Assembly: GCA_021740645.1 (NCBI GenBank)
Contig: JAIOZL010000032.1
Location: forward strand, 1-56,295
Length of the DNA stretch: 56,295 nucleotides
Origin: Bacteroidales bacterium
GTDB taxonomy: Bacteria > Bacteroidota > Bacteroidia > Bacteroidales > JAADJA01
Direction of reading: 5' to 3'
This document shows, piece by piece, positions 43,911 through 53,461 of this stretch. Within the stretch, counting starts at the first letter, position 1. The number at the start of each line of letters is the position of its first letter. The notes under the pieces are model-generated. The model was not told the origin of the DNA and did not search any database. It was given only the letters and a program-made list of their open reading frames with translations. Both the position numbers and the translations under genes were made by a program.

Positions 43911-45911
43911 ATGAAGTCTTTCAACAAAATCCTAATCGCTAACCGAAGCGAGATTGCTGTAAGAATAATCCGTTCAGCTCAGGAGCTGGGAATTGAAACT
44001 GTGGCCATTTTTTCAAGTGCCGACGAAGAAGGCCTGCATGTAGAGTTGGCTGATGAAGCCTATTTCCTTGGGGAGAGCATCGAATTAAGCGATACTTACC
44101 TGAATATTGATAAAATTATTGAAATCGCTAAAGAATCAGGGTGCGAAGCCATTCATCCCGGGTATGGTTTCCTGGCTGAAAATCCTGAATTTGTGGCTGC
44201 TTGCGAAAAGGAGAATATTGTATTCATTGGGCCTAATACCCGTGCTATCCAATTAATGGGAAACAAAGTGGAATCCCGTGCCTTCGTTCAGAAAATAGGA
44301 ATTCCTATGACTGCTGGGGTTACCGGAGATACAAAGACCCTGCTTAGGGAAGCCAAATCGATTCCCTTACCTATTTTGGTTAAAGCCGCTGCTGGTGGCG
44401 GAGGAAAAGGTATGCGGATTGTCAGGGATTTAAAAGATCTTCCAGAAATTCTTGAAAGTACCAGCCGTGAGGCCAAATCCTATTTTGGTGATGGCACTGT
44501 ATTTATTGAAAAATACGTGGAAGAACCACGCCATATTGAAGTGCAGGTGATTGGCGACAACTATGGCAATGTGGTTCATCTGTTTGAGCGGGAGTGCTCC
44601 ATTCAAAGGCGTTATCAAAAGATCATTGAGGAATCTCCCTCACCAACCTTGACCCCTGCTGTAAGAGAGAAGATGGGGGCTGCTGCGGTTAAGATTGCTA
44701 AAGAGATCGGTTATAATAACGCTGGCACGGTTGAATTTTTGGTAGATAAAGATCTGAATTTCTATTTCCTCGAAATGAATACACGCGTACAGGTCGAACA
44801 TCCGGTGACTGAAATGGTTACTGAAGTTGACATCGTGATGGAGCAGATATTGATTGCAGCCGGTAATAAGCTTAGTTTTACCCAGGAAGAACTTTACCAG
44901 GATGGCCATGCTATTGAATGCCGGATTTATGCCGAAGATCCTTCCAACAATTTCCTCCCTTCTCCGGGAGAAATGTCGTTATATGTAGAGCCCGAAGGAG
45001 ATGACATTAGAATAGATACGGGTATTTTTGAAGCCACAACAATTCAAAGCTTTTATGACCCCATGATCAGCAAGCTCATCGTATGGGGGCAGGATCGTGA
45101 GTTGGCCCGAAATAAAATGATCGCCGCCCTGGAGAATTATTCCATCCATGGGATTAAGACCAATATCTCATATTTACTCCAGGTGTTACAGAATGAGGAC
45201 TATATACAAAACAAAATTTCAACGAAATACTGCGATGAACACACTGAAGATTTAATAGACCTTGCTATACAGGAAAAGTCAGTAAAAGACCGCAATATCC
45301 CCGCTTTGGCTTATTTAGTTTATTCCTTACATGAGGACTTACTTTACGATAATACCGAAGAGTACAGCATATGGAAGGAGATCGGTTACTGGCGCGACCA
45401 AATGGAAGTTAAGATCGCCTGTGATGATTACCTGTTAAATGTTGAGATTAAAAAAAGTGAAAATGGAATTTTTAACTTTTTTGTGGGGGATATGGAATAC
45501 GATGCCACTCTTCTGGCTATGGAATATGGTTTAATAGAAATTGATTTTAACGGAGAGGATGAATTCTTCTATATTTCAAAAGACACCAGGGGCCAGGGGT
45601 ATGTGAGTTATGACGGTTTTATTTTTGATGTAAAACGGAATGATATGCTGGTGCAGGAGGATGTATTTGGTACTTTGGATACCGCCGGGAAAGATGGGGG
45701 AGAAATTGTATCACCCATGCCCGGAAAGGTGATCAAAGTAAATGTATCAGGCGGGCAGTCTGTGAAAAAAGGGGAAATATTGATGGTGGTGGAAGCCATG
45801 AAAATGGAAAATAATATTCTGGCTCCCAAAGATGGCAAAGTAGAGGCTGTAAAAGTTAAGGCCGGTGATATGGTAAATGGCAGTAAGGAACTGGTCAAAC
45901 TTTCAGATTAA
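43911..45911 (+). CDS. liuD: 3-Methylcrotonyl-CoA carboxylase alpha subunit (biotin carboxylase and BCCP)
   Basis: A 666-residue biotin-dependent carboxylase subunit. The biotin carboxylase N-terminal part (FNKILIANRSEIAVRIIRSA), ATP-grasp domain with the glycine-rich loop KAAAGGGGKGMRIV (about 160-173), the RECSIQRRYQKIIEESPSP region and the FLEMNTRVQVEHPVTEMVT active site (about 285) are all present. A variable middle domain follows, then the biotinyl domain with target Lys in VVEAMKMENNI (about 628). ATP and bicarbonate carboxylate the biotin, which is used by the beta subunit encoded upstream. Its substrate (methylcrotonyl-CoA) is inferred from the partner gene and cluster. Confidence 0.93.
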   Translation: MKSFNKILIANRSEIAVRIIRSAQELGIETVAIFSSADEEGLHVELADEAYFLGESIELSDTYLNIDKIIEIAKESGCEAIHPGYGFLAENPEFVAACEKENIVFIGPNTRAIQLMGNKVESRAFVQKIGIPMTAGVTGDTKTLLREAKSIPLPILVKAAAGGGGKGMRIVRDLKDLPEILESTSREAKSYFGDGTVFIEKYVEEPRHIEVQVIGDNYGNVVHLFERECSIQRRYQKIIEESPSPTLTPAVREKMGAAAVKIAKEIGYNNAGTVEFLVDKDLNFYFLEMNTRVQVEHPVTEMVTEVDIVMEQILIAAGNKLSFTQEELYQDGHAIECRIYAEDPSNNFLPSPGEMSLYVEPEGDDIRIDTGIFEATTIQSFYDPMISKLIVWGQDRELARNKMIAALENYSIHGIKTNISYLLQVLQNEDYIQNKISTKYCDEHTEDLIDLAIQEKSVKDRNIPALAYLVYSLHEDLLYDNTEEYSIWKEIGYWRDQMEVKIACDDYLLNVEIKKSENGIFNFFVGDMEYDATLLAMEYGLIEIDFNGEDEFFYISKDTRGQGYVSYDGFIFDVKRNDMLVQEDVFGTLDTAGKDGGEIVSPMPGKVIKVNVSGGQSVKKGEILMVVEAMKMENNILAPKDGKVEAVKVKAGDMVNGSKELVKLSD

Positions 45912-45932
45912 TTATTCACTATAAAACCTGCA

Positions 45933-47450
45933 TTAATCAACTCCATTATTTCGATAAATTATAATCGATTGATTGGCATTGACCGGATTTAACCAGTGCA
46001 AAACCTTATCAATAAACCCAGGGGTAATGGTGGTTTCGTAAATAATGTCCGGATAAAATTGCTTCACCTGCTTCAGCCTTTTTTCAATATTTTTTTCATC
46101 ATAAAACAAAATAAACCGGGGCTGCTTTTGGGGATCAAGGCTGCTTATTTTTTCCAATTTCTCTTCGGGCCTATCATTATAAACGGCATATTCCATCACC
46201 CACTGCCGGAGATAATACCTGGGTGACATTTTAACATTTCCTTTATTTGAATCTTCAATTAAAATAGCTGTAACATGGTCGTAACGTGACAAATAGGTCA
46301 TTGCCTCTACACGTGCCTTTTTCGAGTACATTGTGGAAACAGGAAATAATAGAATTAAGTTGATGATCCAAAAGAAAATCCAGAATGATTTTAAGAGTTT
46401 TTTCCTCGTATTAAAAAAGGAAGTTTTGTTTAAAAAGTCCTGCCATCCAATCATTCCCAGAATAATGATAAAAGGGATAATGGGTAAAATAAACCGCTCT
46501 TGTTTATTTGGAAAAAAGGAATGAAAAACCAGGAAAATGAAAACAGGTAAGAATAGGACCAGGTGTTTTTTCCAGGATCGCAAGAAGCCATAAAAAAGGA
46601 AGAAACTTACCGGGGGGATCAGTATGCCCAGGATCAACAAAATATATTGATACCATGACCCGGTAATATAGGTAGTTGCATTTTCAAGGTTGTACCTAAC
46701 ATACTCTCCCACCTCTGTAAATGGACTGCCCCAAACAAAATAATCCGTTACCCCCTGTATTAGCAGAACCGATACCAAAAAACCCAAACCATATATAAGG
46801 GCTTCTTTCCATTTTAATCTAAGTAATAGGGCCAGCCCTATTCCTCCTGCAAAAATTGCTGTTTGAAACCGGACTGAAAATGCGAGCCCCACCACAAACC
46901 CAGCCAAGATAAAGGGTTTAAAAACGTTTTTCGTACTCCAATGGTCAATAATAACCCACGTACCGTAAACAAGAAAAGGAATACAAGCAACTTCAACCAA
47001 ATTTCGTACACTGAGAAAAGGCATGAACCAATAAATTGCTAATAATAAACCGGTAATCCCTGCCGTATTTTTATCTGATAATTTTAGGGTGATTTTATAT
47101 CCAAAATAAACCACTATCAATGATAAAGCCCCATGTAAAACCCGGATAAAAAACATTTTGGATTGTGGGTTCATCAAGCCAATTGTTTTCAAAAACAACA
47201 AGATCAAATAATGAATACCTACGTAAAAAAAGCTATGCCCCGTCGGCAGGTCATCTCTGGTGGTTCCGGGCAGCCAACTGTTATCGTATCCATCAACCCA
47301 TGATTGTGCGGGTTCAATGATCAGGAAATGATCGTCGTGCATGCCAAAACCTTTGGAAAATATGGCAGCAATAATCCGAATAATAATCGCCAGCCAAAGG
47401 ATTAATTTAATCGGGTTATTATTCCACTGTTTTAGAATTTTGCTTTTCAC
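45933..47450 (-). CDS. Polytopic membrane glycosyltransferase, GT22 (Alg9-like mannosyltransferase) type
   Basis: A 505-residue protein with ten or more hydrophobic segments. The first lumenal-type loop has GMHDDHFLIIEPAQSWVDGYD (about 37-57), with the acidic pair typical of GT-C enzymes. A later loop contains FPNKQERFILPIIPF (about 318), which resembles the HKEERFxxP signature of GT22 mannosyltransferases. Such enzymes use polyprenyl-phosphate sugars at the outer face of the inner membrane. The start is a GTG (MKSKILKQWNNN). It lies on the minus strand in the middle of the leucine cluster and has no evident link to it. Confidence 0.8.
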   Translation of the reverse strand: MKSKILKQWNNNPIKLILWLAIIIRIIAAIFSKGFGMHDDHFLIIEPAQSWVDGYDNSWLPGTTRDDLPTGHSFFYVGIHYLILLFLKTIGLMNPQSKMFFIRVLHGALSLIVVYFGYKITLKLSDKNTAGITGLLLAIYWFMPFLSVRNLVEVACIPFLVYGTWVIIDHWSTKNVFKPFILAGFVVGLAFSVRFQTAIFAGGIGLALLLRLKWKEALIYGLGFLVSVLLIQGVTDYFVWGSPFTEVGEYVRYNLENATTYITGSWYQYILLILGILIPPVSFFLFYGFLRSWKKHLVLFLPVFIFLVFHSFFPNKQERFILPIIPFIIILGMIGWQDFLNKTSFFNTRKKLLKSFWIFFWIINLILLFPVSTMYSKKARVEAMTYLSRYDHVTAILIEDSNKGNVKMSPRYYLRQWVMEYAVYNDRPEEKLEKISSLDPQKQPRFILFYDEKNIEKRLKQVKQFYPDIIYETTITPGFIDKVLHWLNPVNANQSIIIYRNNGVD

Positions 47451-47560
47451 ATATTAAATTTAGGAATCCCAAATTTAGGCTTAATTCTAACAATACTAAT
47501 ATAAAACCGGGGAGTATAATTCAGGAGTTTAAAATATTTATTTGTTTTGTATAAACCAAA

Positions 47561-48040
47561 TTATACGACATTACCCTCAAGGAATGCTTTCAGTTGCTCC
47601 ATTTGTTCCTTACCTCTGTATTGTCCATATTGTGCAGCACCATAAACAAGGGCAATGCCTAAAATGCCCAAAGGAATACTCCACAAAAATGGTGCATCCA
47701 TGCCCAGCAAAAGTTGGATTACCCCATAGGAACTGCCAAAAAATGCTGAGGTAATAACGCCGGTATAAAAAAAGATAAACATCGTCCAGATTTTTGGTTT
47801 CGGCCCCATCACCCCATATACAATAGTGCCCTCATCTTCTTGCCTGGCCCACACATGCAATTCGGGCGACCAGTAATGCTGGTCCTTTTCGGGAATCCGG
47901 ATAAAGGCATGTTCCTGGACAACCTGTCCTTCAAATTTGTTGGTCTCTTTTTGTAAGCTGTCAGCAAGTTTCTCCAGAACTTCGCCAGGGCTTTGTTGGG
48001 AAACAATCCGGCACTTTGGCCTTAAGCGGGGATTCGACAT
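47561..48040 (-). CDS. Membrane protein of unknown function, two membrane segments
   Basis: About 159 residues from the ATG at 48040 (MSNPRLRPKCRIVSQQS); the longer start at 48100 adds 20 residues with no support. A soluble N-terminal part of about 90 residues (QEHAFIRIPEKDQHYWSPEL) is followed by two membrane helices (IFFYTGVITSAFFGSSYGVI and PFLWSIPLGILGIALVYGAA) and a short charged tail. I do not recognise a family. It lies 110 bp upstream of the GT22-like gene on the same strand. Confidence 0.65.
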   Translation of the reverse strand: MSNPRLRPKCRIVSQQSPGEVLEKLADSLQKETNKFEGQVVQEHAFIRIPEKDQHYWSPELHVWARQEDEGTIVYGVMGPKPKIWTMFIFFYTGVITSAFFGSSYGVIQLLLGMDAPFLWSIPLGILGIALVYGAAQYGQYRGKEQMEQLKAFLEGNVV

Positions 48041-48267
48041 ATGTGTGAAGATTATGTTTTTGTTTGAAATGACAACTTCAATTAAATCCGGTACACACAA
48101 TAAACATTTATGAATTTAAATTTGTTCATGTAAAAGATTTATCTACAATATTTTGTATAATTATTCCAAATTATCCAAAACAGGAAAAATTTTCTGGGAA
48201 TAGGCCCATTTATTCGGTCGCTTTTTTCTATTTTAGAGGTTTTAAATACTAACCATAAATTATCACA

Positions 48268-49416
48268 ATGAATTTCGATTTAACAGAAGAGCAAAACATG
48301 ATACGCGAAACTGTTCGCGATTTTGCAGAAAGGGAAATAAAGCCGGTAGCTAAAGAGCTTGACGAAAAAGCCGAGTTTTCATATGACCTCACAAAAAAAA
48401 TGGGCGAGCTTGGCCTATTCGGCATGTATCTTCCGGAAAAATATGGCGGACAGGGCTTAGACACTTTGTCTTATATCATTGCTGTAGAGGAAATTGCCCG
48501 CATTGATGGTTCGCAGGCGGCCACACTTGCTGCGCACAATTCCCTTGGAATAGGCCCGCTGTATGAATATGGCAATGAAGAACAAAAAATGAAATATTTG
48601 CCTCTCTTATGCACTGGTGAAGCCTTGTGGGGATTTGGACTTACCGAACCCAATGCCGGCTCCGATTCAAGAGGAACAAAAACCACGGCTATTATTGAAA
48701 ACGGGGAATGGGTGATCAATGGCTCAAAGATTTTCATTACAAACGGTTCTTGTGATATTTCTATCGGTTCAACGGTGCAGGCAGTGACCAAAACACTTGA
48801 AAATGGTAAAAAGGAATTTACTACCATCATTGTGGATAGGGATACACCTGGATTTAAGCAAGTATCCATGCATGGAAAAATGATGTGGAGGGCTTCCGAT
48901 ACTGCTGAACTCTATTTTGATGATTGCCGTGTACCGGAAAGTAATCTGTTAGGAAAAGTTGGCGAAGGATCTCATATCATGCTTCATACCCTGGATAGCG
49001 GCCGCCTTTCTATCGCTGCTATGGGATTGGGGTGTGCACAGGGAGCTTTTGAGTTGGCCTTAGCTTATTCCAATGAAAGAAAACAATTTGGAAAGCCTAT
49101 TTCGAAATTCCAGGTAAATGCGTTTAAGCTTGCAGATATGGCAACCAAAATTGAACTTGCCCGAAATTTACTTTATAAGGCTTGTTGGTTAAAGGATGAA
49201 GGTAAGCCTTATGGTAAAGAAGCGGCTATGTCGAAGTTGTATTGCTCAGAAATTGCCAGGGAGGTGGCTGACGAAGCTGTGCAGCTGCACGGAGGTTATG
49301 GATTGATGAAAGACTATGATATTGAACGGTTTTACCGCGATCAGCGTTTATTGCAAATCGGTGAAGGAACTTCTGAAATACAACGTTTGGTTATATCAAG
49401 GTACATAGGAGCTTAA
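48268..49416 (+). CDS. Acyl-CoA dehydrogenase, short-chain type active site
   Basis: A 382-residue FAD enzyme that forms the alpha-beta double bond in acyl-CoA and passes electrons to ETF. Family signatures are GFGLTEPNAGSDSRGTKT (about 127), the HGGYGLMKDYDIERFYRD region (about 340) and QIGEGTSEIQRLVISRY at the C-terminus. The cluster context suggests isovaleryl-CoA dehydrogenase, but the catalytic Glu is in the SCAD/MCAD position (GEGTSE), and the helix-G position where isovaleryl-CoA dehydrogenase has Glu (DLERL) reads DSGRL. A short-chain or branched-chain substrate other than isovaleryl-CoA is thus possible. Its TAA abuts the ATG of the HMG-CoA lyase gene. Confidence 0.92.
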   Translation: MNFDLTEEQNMIRETVRDFAEREIKPVAKELDEKAEFSYDLTKKMGELGLFGMYLPEKYGGQGLDTLSYIIAVEEIARIDGSQAATLAAHNSLGIGPLYEYGNEEQKMKYLPLLCTGEALWGFGLTEPNAGSDSRGTKTTAIIENGEWVINGSKIFITNGSCDISIGSTVQAVTKTLENGKKEFTTIIVDRDTPGFKQVSMHGKMMWRASDTAELYFDDCRVPESNLLGKVGEGSHIMLHTLDSGRLSIAAMGLGCAQGAFELALAYSNERKQFGKPISKFQVNAFKLADMATKIELARNLLYKACWLKDEGKPYGKEAAMSKLYCSEIAREVADEAVQLHGGYGLMKDYDIERFYRDQRLLQIGEGTSEIQRLVISRYIGA

Positions 49417-50271
49417 ATGGACAAAGTCAGGATAATAGAATCGCCACGGGATGCCATGCAGGGGCTGCCAACCTTTATTCCAACTGAGGATAAGGCCAAA
49501 TATATCAATGCCCTGCTACGTGTTGGTTTCGATATCATTGACTTTGGAAGTTTTGTTTCTCCCAAAGCTATTCCGCAATTAAGTGATACGGCGGAGGTTT
49601 TGGATTTGCTTGATTTATCAGAAACGGAAACAAAACTGCTGGCTATTGTCGCCAATACAAGAGGAGGAACAGAGGCGGCAAAACATGAAAAAATAAGTTT
49701 TATAGGATATCCTTTTTCTATTTCGCCTACTTTTTTACAACGCAATATCAAATCCAATATTGAAGCTTCCTTTCAAACAGTGGAAGAGCTGCTGAATATT
49801 TGCGATAAAAGCAACAAATCCCTGGTCGTGTACATTTCTATGGCTTTTGGCAATCCTTATGGAGACCCCTGGAGCCCAGATCTTGCCGCAGAATGGATAT
49901 TAAAGTTGCATAAATTGGGGGTAAGGAGTATCCCGCTATCAGATACTGTGGGTATTTCCTCAAAGAAAAATATTGCCTTTATGTTTTCCACCCTTTTGCC
50001 TGAATTTCCTGACATCTTATTTGGGTTTCATTTGCATACTACGGTCAGGCATTGGTATCGTAAGGTAAATGCCGCATTTATCAATGGGTGCAGGTCATTC
50101 GACACCGTGATAAATGGCCTGGGCGGTTGTCCGATGGCTGAAAACAGGCTGGTAGGGAATTTGCGCACAAGTAATTTACTGGAATATCTTGAAATCAATT
50201 ATATTCCTGTTAATATTGATGAAAAGGCTTTTGATGAAGCCTATCAAATGGCCATTGACATTTTTCCGTAA
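49417..50271 (+). CDS. liuE: Hydroxymethylglutaryl-CoA lyase
   Basis: Cleaves HMG-CoA to acetyl-CoA and acetoacetate, the last step of leucine breakdown. A 284-residue TIM-barrel of the HMGL/DRE family. Catalytic Arg-Asp are in VRIIESPRDAMQG (about 11), metal-binding His pair in GFHLHTT (about 206-208) and the signature Cys in GLGGCPMAENRLVGN (about 234). It starts directly after the stop of the acyl-CoA dehydrogenase gene with no spacer, so it is translationally coupled. It differs from the second lyase-like protein 3 kb downstream, which lacks the Cys. Confidence 0.88.
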   Translation: MDKVRIIESPRDAMQGLPTFIPTEDKAKYINALLRVGFDIIDFGSFVSPKAIPQLSDTAEVLDLLDLSETETKLLAIVANTRGGTEAAKHEKISFIGYPFSISPTFLQRNIKSNIEASFQTVEELLNICDKSNKSLVVYISMAFGNPYGDPWSPDLAAEWILKLHKLGVRSIPLSDTVGISSKKNIAFMFSTLLPEFPDILFGFHLHTTVRHWYRKVNAAFINGCRSFDTVINGLGGCPMAENRLVGNLRTSNLLEYLEINYIPVNIDEKAFDEAYQMAIDIFP

Positions 50272-50304
50272 ACATTAGGCTGAGTGATCATATGCAGAAA
50301 GCAA

Positions 50305-50312
50305 TATCTTTG
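50305..50312 (+). promoter_or_regulatory. Candidate -7 promoter element for the acetoacetyl-CoA synthetase gene
   Basis: TATCTTTG is an exact TAnnTTTG match, 87 bases before the ATG at 50400. It suggests that the last two cluster genes can be transcribed separately from the dehydrogenase-lyase pair. No -33 TTTG was found. Confidence 0.45.
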
Positions 50313-50399
50313 TTTAAGTTTTTAGGAGATATACTGAAATTGGCCGATCGATCAATAAATAAAAATTTAAAACGAATATACTAAGCATACTATTCAATT

Positions 50400-52340
50400 A
50401 TGGGAAATTCTATTTTATGGCAACCTTCTGAAGATTTTATTTTTAATTCCCGCATGTATGATTTTTTATCTCATGTTGCTGAAAATTATAATTTACCCGA
50501 AAACAGCTATCAGGCTGTGTATAAATGGAGTATTCATAACATAGATGCCTTTTGGGCTGAAGTCTGGGATTATTGTGGAATAGTCGCCTCTGTACCCTAC
50601 GAACAGGTGGTAGATAATGAGTTAAAAATGCCAGGAGCCAAATGGTTTTCCGGGGCCCGGTTAAATTTTGCTGAAAACCTTTTAAGAAAGAGAGATAATT
50701 CCAGGGCGCTCATTTTCTATGGGGAAAATTCTGTGCGAAAAGAATTCACCTATTCAGAGCTATATGATGAAGTGCGTAAGCTGGCCGCAGGTTTAAAAAG
50801 GCTGGGTGTTGTCAAAGGTGACCGGATTGCTGCGTTTATGCCTAATATGCCTGAAACGGTCATAGGTATGCTGGCAGCTACATCAATTGGTGCAATTTGG
50901 TCATCTACTTCTCCCGACTTCGGGACTAAGGGTGTATACGACCGCTTCTCACAAATTCAACCCAAAATTATTTTTGCTGCAGATGGTTATTTTTATAAAG
51001 GAAAGTCCTTCGACACCCAGGATAAACTAAAAGAAATCCTGGTTGGTTTGCCCTCTATTGAACACGTTATTTTAACAGATTATACAGGTCATATTGATTT
51101 GAAGTCGGTTTCCAATGCAATGGCATGGTCTGATGTAGTTAAAGAAACTGAGGATGCGTTGGAGTTTGAACAACTACCATTTGATCATCCTCTTTATATC
51201 ATGTATTCATCGGGTACGACAGGTTTGCCTAAGAGTATTGTTCATTCAGCCGGAGGTACGCTAATCCAGCATCTCAAAGAGCTCATTTTGCATTCAGATA
51301 TTCAATCAGGGCAAACGGTATTTTATTATACAACCTGTGGCTGGATGATGTGGAACTGGTTTGTAAGTGCCCTGGCAACCGGTGCCACCCTGGTACTTTA
51401 CGATGGCAATCCCTTTTATCCCAGACCTGATGCTTTACTAAGAATGGCTGATGAGCTGAAATTGTCATTTTTTGGAACCAGCGCTAAATACATTGCATCA
51501 CTTGAAGCCGAGGGCGTTATTCCTAAAGAAATTTCTGATTTTCCGAAGCTTAAAGTGATTGCGTCTACAGGCTCACCACTGACAGATGAAAGTTTCGATT
51601 ATGTATACCGCGATTGGAAAAAGAATGTGCAACTGTCCTCTATTGCAGGAGGAACTGACATCATTTCTTGTTTTATGTTAGGAAATCCCACACTTCCTGT
51701 TTATAAAAGTGAAATACAATGCAGGGGACTTGGAATGGCCGTAGAATGTTATGATGATAATGGAAAATCAATCCTTAACGAACAGGGAGAGCTGATTTGC
51801 AGGAAAGCTTTTCCTTCGATGCCGATTTATTTTTGGAACGACAAAAGTGGTGAACGTTATTTTAATGCCTATTTCAAACACTTTCCGGGCGTATGGAGGC
51901 ATGGGGATAATATTTCCATTTCTGACCATGGAGGAGTTTCTATATTTGGTCGATCAGATGCCACCTTAAACCCACAGGGTGTGCGGATCGGTACAGCTGA
52001 AATATATGGGGTGGTTGAAAGTATGGAAGAAATTGAAGATAGTGTGGTCATTGGTAAAAAGGAAGACGGGGACGAAAAAGTAGTTTTGTTTGTAAAACTC
52101 AAATTAGGAGCAAGTTTTACTGAGGAACTTGTGAAAAAGATTAAAACAAACATTAAAGTAAATTGCAGCCCCAGGCATGTACCGGCTATAGTTATTGAAG
52201 TACCCGATATTCCTTATACCATTAATGGTAAAAAAGTGGAGGTTGCGATAAAACAAATTGTTCACGGGCAAACCGTTAAAAACAGAGATGCCCTGGCCAA
52301 TCCTGAAAGCCTGGAATTTTATTATGATATTTTAAACTAG
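50400..52340 (+). CDS. aacS: Acetoacetyl-CoA synthetase
   Basis: Activates acetoacetate with ATP and CoA; the 646-residue length matches AACS (about 650). An acyl-adenylate-forming enzyme with an AACS-type N-terminal cap (WSIHNIDAFWAEVWDYCGI, KWFSGARLNFAENLL), the AMP-binding loop MYSSGTTGLPKSIVHSAGG (about 264-282), TTCGWMMWNWF (about 318), the GGTDIISCF motif (about 419), HGDNISISDHGG (about 501), and C-terminal hinge and catalytic Lys in YTINGKKVEVAIKQ (about 608). It salvages the acetoacetate made by HMG-CoA lyase. The next gene follows after 23 bp. Confidence 0.94.
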   Translation: MGNSILWQPSEDFIFNSRMYDFLSHVAENYNLPENSYQAVYKWSIHNIDAFWAEVWDYCGIVASVPYEQVVDNELKMPGAKWFSGARLNFAENLLRKRDNSRALIFYGENSVRKEFTYSELYDEVRKLAAGLKRLGVVKGDRIAAFMPNMPETVIGMLAATSIGAIWSSTSPDFGTKGVYDRFSQIQPKIIFAADGYFYKGKSFDTQDKLKEILVGLPSIEHVILTDYTGHIDLKSVSNAMAWSDVVKETEDALEFEQLPFDHPLYIMYSSGTTGLPKSIVHSAGGTLIQHLKELILHSDIQSGQTVFYYTTCGWMMWNWFVSALATGATLVLYDGNPFYPRPDALLRMADELKLSFFGTSAKYIASLEAEGVIPKEISDFPKLKVIASTGSPLTDESFDYVYRDWKKNVQLSSIAGGTDIISCFMLGNPTLPVYKSEIQCRGLGMAVECYDDNGKSILNEQGELICRKAFPSMPIYFWNDKSGERYFNAYFKHFPGVWRHGDNISISDHGGVSIFGRSDATLNPQGVRIGTAEIYGVVESMEEIEDSVVIGKKEDGDEKVVLFVKLKLGASFTEELVKKIKTNIKVNCSPRHVPAIVIEVPDIPYTINGKKVEVAIKQIVHGQTVKNRDALANPESLEFYYDILN

Positions 52341-52363
52341 CTAATAAATCAAATCTTAGTCAT

Positions 52364-53374
52364 ATGAATTATCCAAAAAAAGTAGTTATCGGCGATATAT
52401 CCGTAAGAGACGGTTTTCAGCACGAGGAAAAATTTATTCCAACCGAAGCAAAACTTTGGTTGTCGGAACAATTGATTTTAGCTGGCTTTAAACATATTGA
52501 AGTCACTAATTTTGGTAACCCTAAAGGAATGCCCCAATTTAAAGATGCTGATAATTTGTTTAAATCGATCAGGAACAGTAAAAAATTGAAAGGCAAACTT
52601 GATGATGTTTCCCTCACAGCCATTACCATTCGGGAACGGGCGATTGAACGGGCCATTCAGGCAAAAAAAGATGGTTATGGCCCCGACCGTATCCTGTTGA
52701 TGGTTTCGACCAGTGAATCACACCACAAAACCAATTCGGGCTTGTCGCTGGCCGATTATTGGAAAATGAGTGAAGAGTGGGTGAAAAAAGCTCGCGATGC
52801 CGGATTAAAAGTAAACGGTACGGTAAGCACTATTTGGGGCTGCCCCATCGAAGGGCCAACCGACCCTAAAAAAGCACTGGAGTTTACTAAACGTTGGTTT
52901 GAAATTGGAGCCACTGATGTGGAGCATGCCGACCATGATGGCTCTGCCTCACCCGACAGGGTTTATGATTATTTTTCCATGTTGCTCGACAATGTGGATA
53001 ATCCTCACAAACAAATTGCTCATTTTCATACGACCCGTGGATGGGGACTGGCCAATGTGTTGGCAGCCCTTCAGGCCGGGATGACCAATTATGAATCTAC
53101 CATGGGCGGACTGGGTGGACAACCGGCTAACTTTGTAGATGGTGTTCCCGTGCCCGGCACAGGATCCTATTACTATAAGGACCCTTCAGAAGTGGGCCTT
53201 GTTTCCACAGAGGACATGGTGGTGATGATGGACGAAATGGGTATTGATACCGGCCTGGATATTGACAAAGTTCTGGAGATCGGAAATATGGTTGAGCGGA
53301 TCGTGGGACGAAGATTACGATCAGAAGCTATCAAAAATGGTCGGATACCGAAGGATTTAAAATGGGAGAAATAA
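52364..53374 (+). CDS. HMG-CoA-lyase-like enzyme lacking the signature cysteine
   Basis: A 336-residue HMGL-family TIM barrel. The catalytic Arg-Asp motif is present (GDISVRDGFQHEEKFIP, about 9-25), as is the metal His pair in IAHFHTTRGWGLAN (about 222-226). However, the signature loop reads MGGLGGQPANFVDG (about 247), with Gln in place of the lyase Cys. It is also about 50 residues longer than the neighbouring canonical lyase. It could be a lyase or condensing enzyme for a related acyl-CoA. It lies 23 bp downstream of the acetoacetyl-CoA synthetase gene and ends the cluster. Confidence 0.82.
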   Translation: MNYPKKVVIGDISVRDGFQHEEKFIPTEAKLWLSEQLILAGFKHIEVTNFGNPKGMPQFKDADNLFKSIRNSKKLKGKLDDVSLTAITIRERAIERAIQAKKDGYGPDRILLMVSTSESHHKTNSGLSLADYWKMSEEWVKKARDAGLKVNGTVSTIWGCPIEGPTDPKKALEFTKRWFEIGATDVEHADHDGSASPDRVYDYFSMLLDNVDNPHKQIAHFHTTRGWGLANVLAALQAGMTNYESTMGGLGGQPANFVDGVPVPGTGSYYYKDPSEVGLVSTEDMVVMMDEMGIDTGLDIDKVLEIGNMVERIVGRRLRSEAIKNGRIPKDLKWEK

Positions 53375-53461
53375 GATAATTGACATGCAGTGGCATACTA
53401 TGGCGCTTGCACTACTTTTGGATTGAGGTGTTTTCTTTTTTTCTCATAACAGACACCAATC

